64,000 bases of DNA from Rotaria macrura (Eukaryota > Rotifera > Eurotatoria > Philodinida > Philodinidae). Below are positions 12,350-22,106 of this stretch, in pieces; the first letter of the stretch is position 1; every line of letters starts with the position of its first letter. Location: contig OENT01000388.1 in the NCBI GenBank assembly GCA_900239685.1, forward strand, positions 1 to 64,000, given 5' to 3'. The translations under genes were made by a program, and so were the position numbers. Under the pieces are notes generated by a model, which searched no databases, was not told the DNA's origin, and saw only the letters and a program-made list of their open reading frames with translations.

Positions 12350-12403
12350 AGCGGCTAACCGTGAGTGGCGCCCTGTAGGGGTGTCGACGAACGACTAGCC
12401 GCT
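12350..12403 (+). other. Stem-loop with 8-bp closing stem
   Basis: AGCGGCTA (12350-12357) pairs with TAGCCGCT (12396-12403). The 38-nt loop can form an inner hairpin around GCCCTGTAGGGG. It lies about 330 nt downstream of the TATA box at 12021, in locally GC-rich sequence, so it may belong to a structured transcript. Function unknown. Confidence 0.3.
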
Positions 12404-13883
12404 AGTTAGATTATCAATTATGAGTTTCCTTTCAATTTTTATTCAAAAGACTCGAAAAATATTGTATGACTTGAGAAGACTGGTTTGATCTAGCAGTGCA
12501 TATTTTATCAAATTTTGTCCGGCACTCCTGATTCCAATCGAAGGAGACATATTCTTTGTAGTGCACAATAGAAAACCGTGAATAACGAGCCGTCAGTCAG
12601 CATGAACGACACGCAAATGTATTTTATTTTATTTCGGCTGGGTTGCAGGGAACACCATCCACTTTTAGGCAATGTATGCCCAGCCTTCCAATCAAACCTG
12701 GCTTTTTTCTTTACGCCGTAGTAGCGTTCGGGTCCATTGTATTCATGGTAAAGTTGCCTAGGAGTTATGTCGAACTGTCTGAGTATTGTCAAAAATGTAC
12801 GTGTCTGTGTTGGCGTAACGCCGGAAGTGGACGATAGTGGGTAATCGTGAGGATTCGCTGGATGACGTGGGGTTCAGTTGATTCCAATGAACACACTTGT
12901 TTGAACATGCAGTTACGTTTGCTTTATCCTTAATAAATTTTACTTATTGTCCTGCTGAATTTTGTAGTAATCATGAAAATGACTACTAATTTTTACGACT
13001 GTTTTTTTCATGCTACCTTCTTAACGTTTCACCTTCAATTAGAAAATCTATTAGCATGCATGGTGGTTATGCACCATAAATAATAGGTTAAAAGCTTTGA
13101 AATTCTCATATCTAAGTGTATTACGGTATCTCCGTAATCATCATACTATTGTTTGTCACTTACAACCCCTATCTGTCGATGGATCTGTGACGGCCGTGGA
13201 AAGTAGAGAAGAGCATTCCGGCAAGGTGGTAGCCCATCATGTTCCTTTCTCCTAAGTATTTCGATGAACTTCAATCTGATTACTGTCATATATGATTGTA
13301 CAGTAACTCATAAAAACAATTCTAATCTCCTAAAGTATTTCGCTTAATAATTTATGATGTCTATAATAAAGACAGATTGTTGACATCATTATTCTACTGC
13401 AGTCATGCGATGGAGATCGGAGTTCTAATGGTGATCTGATTTTTACAAGAAATATGCACTTAAATGTTTTTCAGAGTGAAGAGTGTGAATGGGAGGGGTA
13501 AACATGGAACACTGTCTCTTCCCCCTGCTATTGAAATTTGATCATAAAGATTGAAAAATGTAACCTATATCCATATGGTGCCTTCATAACCCCTTCCTAC
13601 CACTTTGAGAGCAGAGTTGCGCCCCTGTTCAGAGTCACAGTCAAATCTGTGATTGATATTTAAGTGGGGAGAGGGAATACTTTCTACTAGTAGTTGATCT
13701 TTTGTGCACATGAAAAGTTCCTCCAACAAAGAAACTACTGAATTACACAGTTACGCATGCAACGAGGGATTAAAATTTCACAGAATAGGACTTTTTCGAT
13801 GAAATTCTGACTGCATGAATCAAGCGATTTTTCGTATTGCGAATGTTGAAAACGATAATTGTCTAGATGAACACACTCTGTTA
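12404..13883. other. Intergenic, no supported feature
   Basis: The first part (to about 12850) is GC-richer than the window and has overlapping open frames of 94 codons (minus, 12508-12792) and 64 codons (plus, 12643-12837) with no recognisable domain. The rest is AT-rich without clear exons or repeats. Confidence 0.4.
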
Positions 13884-14184
13884 CCCAGGTGAATTAATCC
13901 GATACCGGATCCGATTGGTTCATATCGTATCCGATTAGTCGGCGTAATTCGATCTAATTTCGGGAGACGGATGTACAAACGGATACGATGCCTGAGTCCT
14001 ATTTTCCGCATTAGAGACTAATTAGCACCTGCTTGGTTAAAAATAGGAAGGGAAAGACAATCTCCCTCTCGAATTCCGATAGGCTTTCGTTAGCTTTATT
14101 AAAAGAACCTATGCAATCCGAATGAAGTCTGATTGGATTCCGACCGGAACCAATCGGATCCAAGTATCGAAATTATCTCCTAGG
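13884..14184. mobile_element. 301-bp foldback element A, CCCAGG...CCTAGG ends, ATCGGATCC words
   Basis: The left end reads CCCAGGTGAATTAATCCGAT and the right end, reversed, reads CCTAGGAGATAATTTCGATA. Both are followed within about 10 bp by GGATCCGATTGG. The outer dinucleotides are TA on both sides. The interior repeats ATCCGAT/ATCGGAT words in both orientations. No coding capacity. It is the same kind of element as those at 53763-54382. Confidence 0.7.
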
Positions 14185-14857
14185 TACCATTACACCGATA
14201 GAAAAGGTAGATTATCTGTTGTTCGACTTCAGTGTATCAAGCAGACAATTCGATAATGTTCTACAAAAGAATGAACGAGGTTGGGAATTAAAATGTGGGA
14301 TAGAGGTACTCACTCTAAATGATTACAGTCAATAAAATAGAACAATACTATTATTTACTGAACTTTAAGTTGTTTCTTCGATAAAATAAGAGAAAAAGTT
14401 GCTCGGGTTGAACTTTTAATATTTGCATTCATCTGACTAGCGACGTGTTGTAGTTTTTCATGTCCAATGACGATTTTTATATATTATCGCTCGATGCGAA
14501 CATTGAAACGTTTTAATACTTCTGGATGCAGTGCTAGAGCTAATAAAAAAATATATATTATACGCTATGAGTACTAAGGATTCGAAACATGTACAGAGAA
14601 AACTGACGGTATTAATGATATAGCGAATATACTCAGGATACATAGAAAAAAGCAGAAATACTGAATACAGGTGAAATAAAGAGACAAAATAAAACTATCG
14701 AGAGATTCGATTTTCTTTTTGGACATTGACTATTATCTTAATTTTTTTCTTTCACCTGCGTATGAGCAAATCCTTTCATGTGTTTTCATGCTCTGGTATC
14801 CTTTCTTCAACAACATCAAATTCTTTCAGTAGAGGGTTAGCGATAGGTATGCACCAG

Positions 14858-14949
14858 TGCCAGTTAACAACTGGGGACTGGGTCCCAGTCGGACTGGCCC
14901 CCAGTCCGACCGGTAATCCCAGTCCGACTTGGGCACCAGTCCGACTGGG
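14858..14949. repeat. CCAGTCSGACTGG palindromic word block
   Basis: A short GC-rich patch repeats CCAGTCGGACTGG, CCAGTCCGACCGG, CCAGTCCGACTTGG and CCAGTCCGACTGG, preceded by CCAGTTAACAACTGG. Each word is itself nearly self-complementary and adjacent words can pair. No terminal repeats or target duplication identified. Confidence 0.6.
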
Positions 14950-15012
14950 TATGTTTGTAACTCGATTCATTAACAAATAAGTAGGGGAGTCATTCGGTCG
15001 TCATCCTGAAGT

Positions 15013-15117
15013 ACATATAGGTATTCTTTATAAGTCATTATACGATATACAGGAATATCCTCTATAAATCATTATAGCGTATATAGGGTACCCTTTGTAA
15101 GTCATTGTTACGTATGT
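15013..15117 (+). repeat. Three imperfect tandem copies, period about 35 bp
   Basis: Three degenerate units share the pattern AGG-TAT-CTTTATAAGTCATTATACG-TAT. They start near 15013, 15048 and 15082. Divergence between units is about 20-30 percent by eye. Confidence 0.55.
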
Positions 15118-15292
15118 AGAGTTCAGCGGTGTAGTAGGTATGCATTAATGTTACTTAACTAAGCGTCAGTTGGTATGGTTACCATGTTAACNTTTTCACC
15201 AGTTTTGCAATCGTCGATAAAAAAGTTAGTTACATTATCGTTTATGAAAAATTTTTCGACCGTTTATAGACATTTTAGTGAGAAACACTCAA

Positions 15293-15415
15293 ATCGTTAA
15301 AGATGTTTGATTAGTCGGCGAAAACGCGTTAAAATACCTGAAAAGCGTTAAAATGAGATTTTCCGTAAACTATGATTAACGCGTTTTTGGCGACTAATCA
15401 AACATTTTTAATGAT
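15293..15415. repeat. 39-bp inverted repeat
   Basis: The arms at 15293-15331 and 15377-15415 are complementary with only a few mismatches, sharing ATGTTTGATTAGTCG and AACGCGTTA cores. The 45-nt spacer repeats GCGTTAAAAT words. It may be a small foldback element. A single undetermined base lies upstream at 15192. Confidence 0.6.
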
Positions 15416-15973
15416 TTACATACCTATATGTTTAAACGCCGTTTCAGCCGTTTCCTTGTCTGCCTGGGCAGTTCTGATTGATGCATTATACTTATAAGCG
15501 TAGACGTATATACATTTAATTCGAAATGAATGCCGCATTATTTTTCTAGTGGTAGACAAGGCCGATGTGAATATTTCGGTATTGTGTCCAAAAATCAAAA
15601 AAAAATTCTCCAAGACAAAATCTCGAATAAAATAATCACGAAAACTTTTTATTCGAAAAATCCCTGTTAAGAAATCAAAAAACTAGAAAGAATAAATCAT
15701 CGACAGAAAAAGTTTCGAAAAATTAAAATATCGAAACAAAAAATGTCGAATTGTCCTCAGTCATCATAATTAGATATGATTATAATTACAAAATAGCATG
15801 TGAGTATGATCCAAATACTATTTTTAAAGTTTATGACAATAAATCAACAAAAAGGGAGGGTGTGGGTGTGCATTGTCAGAATATTCACAAATACATCCAC
15901 ACTCTCGTCGATATTGATCGAGTCTAGGATTTGTGCGGCAAAAACTATCGAATTTCGCTAAAAAAAATTGTCA

Positions 15974-16290
15974 TTACTTATTAGGTTCTCTAACTGTAGG
16001 AGCAATAGCAAGAGCTGCTCTAGAAAGATTTGCTTTCGCAAGTTCATCGTGATAAATTTGACCAATTGTTATTGCCTCTCGACCGACTCGAGTTTCGATG
16101 TTTGTCAGCATCTGACGAATCCCTAATCGCTCTGGTACAGGCATATGAGTATGAGTATTTCGCGTGTATTTAAGAAACTGATCATTGGAATTCAGGTGAA
16201 CGCCCGCCTTGCACAACTTGATCTCGCATACCCAATAACTGACTTTCATGGTGACTTTGTTTTCTTAATAAATATGGTCGCCAATAACAA
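15974..16290 (-). pseudogene. FLYWCH zinc-finger fragment, interrupted
   Basis: The minus-strand translation contains YWVCEIKLCKAGVHL and then THTH, which fits the FLYWCH zinc-finger pattern W-x-C-x5-C...H-x-H. It is followed by the conserved downstream region of FLYWCH/MULE-related proteins (RQMLTNIETRVGREAITIGQ, then IYHDELAKANLSRAAL). Upstream, ERPLVIGDHIY matches the start of the domain but is separated from it by an in-frame TAA, and no upstream exon or start is evident. The frame ends shortly after the linker at 15974, so the rest of the protein is missing. It is best read as a broken copy of a repetitive FLYWCH gene or of a Mutator-like element. Confidence 0.55.
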
Positions 16291-16941
16291 GAGGACGCTC
16301 ATTTCTTATTTCTTATTAGAAATAAGATTGCAGGTGTGTTTTATGAATAGCTTGATGACATGGTTCCGTTGTAGGCGTGAAGAAAATGAAAAAAGGCAAT
16401 AGCAGAAGTATACGAAGATGTTGTTTATGAAAAATTCGTCAAGAGATGAATGAATATAAATAGTTTGTGCGATATGGATGGTGTACACAAAAGAGAAAAG
16501 AAAAAAAAAAGAAGCATCGTTTGTGAACACAGTCAGCAAGAACAGACGAAATGAAAATAAAAGAAAGCAGACTATTCATACAAGATCAATTTTTAATTGA
16601 CCAAAATGATGGCAGAATGTGAGGACACCTTTCGCGATATTATCTTTTCGAAATTTCGTCTTTCGAGATTCAGACAGCAATCCTCAATATTTCATTGTGT
16701 TTTCACGTTTTCTAAGATATCTCATTTTTCTTTTATCGATCTATTGATGCGATGCAAGTCTGCCAGGATTAGTTGCATATCATGAATTGATTTCTTACTG
16801 TTCAAAAGTTCCTATACGTTTATAAAATTTTCCTGATAGATTTAAGAGCGATTTTAAATTAATTTCGTTGAAATCTTTTATTTCACAGAAATAAATATCA
16901 CATAATTATTGGTTTCTGAATATTGACTAATTGAAAAGAAA

Positions 16942-18171
16942 TTAGAATGAAAATGTATTTTTCTGATATACAGTTCGACACACAGGACACGTCGGTGTTG
17001 GATCACAGCAATATTCTTCAAACATTTGTAAACATGTTACATGAAATACATGTGTACAACTAAGTAATGTCAATGGTCTTTTCGGTTGCTGCTGCTGCTG
17101 TTGTTGTTGTTGTTGTTCGTCTTTTCTTATTATTGGCTTTTGTTGATTTTGTTTTAATTGTGGAAATAATTTTTCTAATTTATTTTTCTTTGTTTTAATC
17201 GGCTTATTAATAATTATTGTTTCTATTGTAATTGGTTGCAATGAACATTTACAAATAGAACATTCAAGTTCGTGTCGTTCTTTTACACGCTCTTTTATTT
17301 GTTTCCATTCATCATCATCAATCGTACGTACTCGAGCATCGAATGCTTGACGAATAGCACGTGCACGTTCAACAGTTCGATCGATTTCATTGAATAATTC
17401 ATTTAAATCAAAATCACATGATGCTACTATACGATCGGTGATTTCCGATAATTTATCTTGATAAAATTTTCGACGTAATTTAGTATCATTTGGTATATTT
17501 GACATATCAAGACGAAAATTTTTATACCATTGTCGAACAATGTAGCCCCGCCATGCAGCTTGTATACGAGCTGCACATTTGGCGCGATGAATTTTTGCGC
17601 CTTCGTATATAATACGTTTTTCGTATTGTGCTCGACGACATATTGGACATGTTCGTTTATCTGAACCGTTTGTATTGTGAGAAACAAATTTTTCAAATGT
17701 GATCAAACAAGCACGATGAAAAACATGTGAACATGATAATAAGACTTGTTGTCCGAGACCGAAATCTTCTTGACATATTGCACATGGACAATCAGAATCT
17801 TGACGAGCATTCGAACGTTGTTTTATTTCATTCCATGCTTCTTCACTTAACGGAATATCCGTATTTGTGTTGGTCATATGAATAAGTCCAATGCGTTCAG
17901 CTAATGTTCCTCGTTGACGATTAGATGTTATTGAATTTTGTGCATCTTGAAGAACATATTCACGTTCTTCAATTGATGGTTTCGTTGTTGTCGATGTTTG
18001 TGTGGGTAGTGATGCATTCGTAGCAGTTTTCTTTTTCAGACCAGTATCAATGACTGCTTGAATTCGACGCGTTTGAATAGGTCGTGTTCGATTTATATTA
18101 TGAATTGACAAACGACCGGGCATACTGAGATCAAGTGTTCGTGCACGATAATCTTGTATAGCACTACTCAT
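16942..18171 (-). CDS. RNF32: RNF32-type E3 ligase with two RING-H2 domains and IQ motif
   Basis: Intronless, 409 codons from the ATG at 18171. An in-frame extension upstream crosses a possible acceptor (atattttag), so an upstream 5' exon is possible. Order of parts: conserved IDTGLKKKT (about 41-49); RING-H2 number 1 (about 128-179, CAIC...CSHVFHRAC...CPIC); an IQ calmodulin-binding motif, ARIQAAWRGYIVRQWYK (about 201-217); a charged helical region; RING-H2 number 2 (about 304-399, CSIC...CTHVFHVTC...CPVC). This double-RING plus IQ order is that of metazoan RNF32, a presumed ubiquitin ligase. The second RING has a long insertion between its second and third metal ligands, with a ten-glutamine run at about 353-362. 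It is divergently oriented to the secreted-protein gene starting at 18840. Confidence 0.9.
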   Translation of the reverse strand: MSSAIQDYRARTLDLSMPGRLSIHNINRTRPIQTRRIQAVIDTGLKKKTATNASLPTQTSTTTKPSIEEREYVLQDAQNSITSNRQRGTLAERIGLIHMTNTNTDIPLSEEAWNEIKQRSNARQDSDCPCAICQEDFGLGQQVLLSCSHVFHRACLITFEKFVSHNTNGSDKRTCPICRRAQYEKRIIYEGAKIHRAKCAARIQAAWRGYIVRQWYKNFRLDMSNIPNDTKLRRKFYQDKLSEITDRIVASCDFDLNELFNEIDRTVERARAIRQAFDARVRTIDDDEWKQIKERVKERHELECSICKCSLQPITIETIIINKPIKTKKNKLEKLFPQLKQNQQKPIIRKDEQQQQQQQQQQPKRPLTLLSCTHVFHVTCLQMFEEYCCDPTPTCPVCRTVYQKNTFSF

Positions 18172-18839
18172 TAATGCGGAGCTATAATTAATATTATCGT
18201 TACCGACTAAAATATAGAAAAAGAAAAAATACAATAGACTAAGTAAGACGTTGACAATTAAAGTTCTATGTGGCTTTTATTTTTCTTACTTCTCCGTGTA
18301 CTTGCCATTATTATCATTCAATCGTGTTGAATATGCCATTTAAAGAATTCTTCTCAGTTATTTCTTTTTCTTTTTCTTTTTCATTCGTTCTTCGATAGTA
18401 ACCTGTAACAAGAAGAGCAGAAGAAAAAAAAGAATTCGACAATAGCAAGAAAAATGTTTTTTTTTATTGTGTTGTTTTTACTATCAACGATTCTAAGTTG
18501 AAGAAACAGTTTAGAAAGAGAAAGGAAATCAATCGATGCATCATATTCATGATACCGTAAATTTGAAATGAAATGAAATATAAAGAAAAAAAAAAAAGGA
18601 GCATTCAAAAATTGAAGCAAAAAAAAAACAACAACACGGATGACTAATGAAAATAACCGAATTGTAATTGTGTTGTAGGTCAATAAAAATTAGTTTTTCT
18701 TTAATAGAATAATTATCTTGTTGCATACAGTACATATTTACTTGTGAAGGAGGATAGTATCTCGATAGGATGAGTTTGTCTATAAGAATAATGATAGAAA
18801 TACATTTTGTCCTCATTATTTCAAACGATGATATTGACA
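18172..18839. promoter_or_regulatory. Head-to-head intergenic region, RNF32 / secreted protein
   Basis: These 668 bp separate two divergent starts and contain T-rich and A-rich runs (around 18360-18470 and 18585-18630). No clear TATA box is seen. Control elements for both genes, or the 5' exon of RNF32, may lie here. Confidence 0.4.
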
Positions 18840-19433
18840 ATGTTTAAAGTTTACTTATTGATTATTGGAATAGAACTTTTCTCTATTACGATTGTTCATT
18901 GTCAAGAATGGAATGAAACAGGTTTGAATTTGTTTTCTAAACTAATTATGTGATAGATTTTTATTTATCTACCTGATGTGTTCGTAATTTTAATCTTGTC
19001 ATTAGATTTAGTTGAAAATATAACTGAAAGTGTTTCGGCAAAGCCATTTGTTTACTATGGTCGATATCACCAACGACGTACTCGTCGTGAATATTCAGAT
19101 GAAAATGCAACACAAGATCTTAATATGATCAAAACAATAATTTCAATCATTCCATTAGATCGTCTAGGTGCTGTTATCGGTCAAATCATGGCAACCAGTC
19201 TAAAAGAATTATTTGGTCCTAATGTTGGCATAAAGATTGTTAATATTCTTCAAAATAATGCACCATCTTTGATAGCATCATTGCTTAGCAATGTTTTTAG
19301 TACTTTTCGCGCTCCGCCACGATCATCAACAAACAATATCACAACATCAATCTATAAAAATTTTAGTAAACCAATGAAAAATAGTTCAACATCAACACTA
19401 ATGAATTTTATAAGACGTCCAAGAATGAAGTAA
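18840..19433 (+). CDS. Small secreted protein, unknown function
   Basis: Two exons, 18840-18921 and 19006-19433, joined by an 84-nt intron (G/gtttga...attag) that keeps the frame; 169 aa. The first 21 residues form a typical signal peptide (hydrophobic core YLLIIGIELFSITIV, then HC/Q). The mature part has potential glycosylation sites NET and NIT and a dibasic run RRTRR (possible processing site). It continues with a long amphipathic or hydrophobic segment (IIPLDRLGAVIGQIMATSLK and onward to about residue 115) and a Ser/Thr/Asn-rich basic tail ending in RRPRMK. No known domain is recognised. The splice-confirmed frame and signal peptide support a real gene. A pore-forming or antimicrobial peptide precursor is conceivable but unproven. 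Confidence 0.7.
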
Positions 19434-21160
19434 AAGAATTCGATTGTTTGTCGTGCATTTCCTTTTCTTTTTTCTTTTTTTACTGTCAAACAATCATTTC
19501 ATGAAATATTTATATAAATTTACCGATGAATATTGTCTCTATCAACTATGTATATTAAATCATCAGTCTTAGATGATATTACAACATAAGCCGATCTAAG
19601 AACATGCAATGAATGGGAAGTACGTTCTTGTCATGATTGAAGTCTAGCACGATAGTTTTTTCAAATTAAAATACTTAATATTATATTTAGAACAAAAAGA
19701 AAAGTATATATCTCGAACGATGTCATAAACTCATGACTAAATAAAAATAACTTTTCATAATAATTAAGAAGTTCAGACTTTTGAGTCTTCATATAACATC
19801 ACTTGTAGATATACTACGTATTTATAACACTTAGTGCATTATCAGTATATTATGTCACTTTCCTCTTGTTCTATTTATTTTACATCGAAAGACATACATC
19901 ATTTACATTCTCAGCGAGAAAGAAAAATAGTTAGGCATACAAAAACAGTGCTTCTCCCGAACGAGCTTTGTTCCTTTCTTTTCTTTGTACAAACATCGAC
20001 CTTTTGCCTTGTGAATCATGATCATCATTCCTAGAAGAAGAAACAAAACACAAAAAGGAACTATGAGAATATAAGTTCAATGCATCTAGGCCTCTCTGTA
20101 AATAAACGATTGGCTAGTATATTTGACGTGTACTAGAGTTCATAAGATATTCAACTATGATCAATTTCTTTTTCTTTCGTTCTTTAACATGATTATTATT
20201 TATTGACATAGGTTCATTTTGAACGGTGTTCCCCGGCGCTATTTTTTTCTCTTTGTCTATACTAGAGAAAATGAAAAACGTTTCACTCGATGATAATCCA
20301 TAATATTCATTTAGAGATTTAAAGTTTGTTTGAAGAAATAATGAATGAATCTTTTAATAGACAAGCATATCATATATGTGAAAATATCACTTTACTATAA
20401 TAGATGAACCAAAGACAATGAAACTCAAAGAACTCGTTTTTTTATTCCTTCATACTAATGTTTAATTGAATATCGAATTTGTTTTTCTATTAGCGTTCTT
20501 TTCAACTTTCACGTAAATCGATCTTGTTCTGTTTAATCGAACGAAACTTGTATTCAACTATCAATAAACATGAATCTATCGTCGTTAAAACAAAACGATG
20601 CGTGTAATTCGAACGAGAAAAATTTCGATACAGTGACAAAAGTCAATTAAATCTAATGATGTACAAACTACAAAATATAAATCACATCTTGAGGCTTTGT
20701 TTTTTAACACAGATAGCATCGCAACAAAAAAGCAATGATCTTTTCTTCTGTTGTTCAATAGAAGAAGAATAGATTGCTTTCCATTTTTTTTATATATCTC
20801 TCTTTCTTTTTTCTCCTTTCTGTTAGCGAAACAAAATAGCATTAGATTTGTTCGCTTGCACTGCCGCTATTGAATTGCCAATATGGTCGTTGCCCTCGTC
20901 GTCGATGTCGTTTTCTCCTCTTTCTCTCGAGCATAAGAAAGAAACCATTGTTTCGCTTTGTAGTGGTGTGTGTGTGTGTGCATCGTGCACACGCATTTGC
21001 AATGTCCTCTATTTACGGTGATGCATGTAGTGCAGCGGCGCCGTCTTCGTTGTTGACTAGCGCGAAACAAAGATGGATTGGTGGAAAAAAAGATGATGAA
21101 GAGAGCGAAGCTTCTTTCTTTTTCTCTCATTATGCTATATGACTATGTCTATATATATAA

Positions 21161-21194
<34 letters not shown>

Positions 21195-21465
21195 GCCAAA
21201 GAGCGGCAGCAGTGAAAGGACACACGCACAGCTCTGTGTAGAAGCAGCGAGCACAACCAACGAAGACAAACGACGTACACGTACTACTCGGCAATCGTAG
21301 CAAGCAAAGCAAAGAGGAGAGAACGAACGAGAGAAAGAAGAAGAAGAAATAGCTGCTTGTCATATTCTCTCTTTTTCTCTGTGCTGGTCTTATGTTGATT
21401 TGATTCTTCCATCTATCTTCGCATTCACTACTACTGTGTTCTTATCAACCAACTAAACTTTATCA
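19434..21465. other. Intergenic with simple repeats; upstream region of prothymosin-like gene
   Basis: No supported gene. Simple sequences include a short GT run near 20966-20979 and an AT microsatellite at about 21149-21194, which creates spurious IYIYIY frames. GC rises over 20860-21070 and 21195-21350, just upstream of the acidic-protein gene, consistent with its 5' UTR or promoter. No TATA box stands out. Confidence 0.45.
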
Positions 21466-22106
21466 ATGGCCGATTCAACTGATGCATTGTCTTCGCCGTC
21501 AGCTACTGCCACCAAGGGTAAAATTGAACATATATTGTTCAAGTAAGAACACGATAAAGAAATCAATATAATTGTGTTCATAGGTACAAAACGTGAAGTA
21601 GAATTGGATGATGTTAGTCCAAGTAAATTAAAAGCATTGAAAGCAACAAATGGTACTAATGGTGAAGCACCAACTGTAGTTGATGAAGATTCATCAAATC
21701 TTAAGAATGGTGACTATCATGATGAGGAAGATGATGACGATGATGTATGTTCTCTAAGAAAAAGACGATTCTTGAATGAAAAATAGACAAAGTTCTTCTT
21801 CGTGTTGTGTAGGTAGCTGGTGAAGATCGCGAAGCTGGTGATTATGATGAAGAAGATGGTTCCGATGACGATTATGATGAAGAAGATGACGGAGAAAATG
21901 GTGAAGAAGATGAAGGTAATTATATTTTCAACAGAAATAGAAAGAAAATTTCAAATGAACAAAATCTAACTTATGTTTATTTTTTCACAGGAGATTCAAA
22001 AGCGTCTGCTGATAAATCAAATTCTCGAAAAGTAGCGGCTGGTGCATCGGCTGATAGTGGTGCCGATGAAAGTGGGGATGATGAAGATGATGAAGAACAA
22101 GAATAA
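21466..22106 (+). CDS. Acidic prothymosin-like nuclear protein
   Basis: Four exons with three short introns: 21466-21517, 21584-21744, 21813-21915 and 21991-22106. All borders are GT/AG and in frame; 143 aa. The N-terminus (MADSTDALSSPS, then TKGTKREVELDD) resembles the start of prothymosin alpha. It is followed by a Ser/Lys segment (VSPSKLKALK) and a mostly Asp/Glu second half with DEEDDDDD, YDEEDGSDDDYDEED and a DDEDDEEQE end. The protein should be disordered and very acidic. Prothymosins bind histones and act in chromatin and cell survival. That assignment rests on composition, small size and the N-terminal pattern, so other acidic chaperone-like proteins remain possible. The C-terminal lysine-rich nuclear signal of vertebrate prothymosin is not seen. 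Confidence 0.7.

Noticed and set aside
12366..12373. TGGCGCCC as a retroviral-type primer-binding site
   Set aside because: Only eight bases match and no second LTR, gag or pol sequence is found nearby.
14726..14980. Overlapping 84- and 66-codon frames on both strands
   Set aside because: Both are created by the CCAGTCSGACTGG palindromic block.
21130..21363. 77-codon frame with IYIYIY repeats
   Set aside because: Product of the AT microsatellite and purine-rich leader upstream of the acidic-protein gene.
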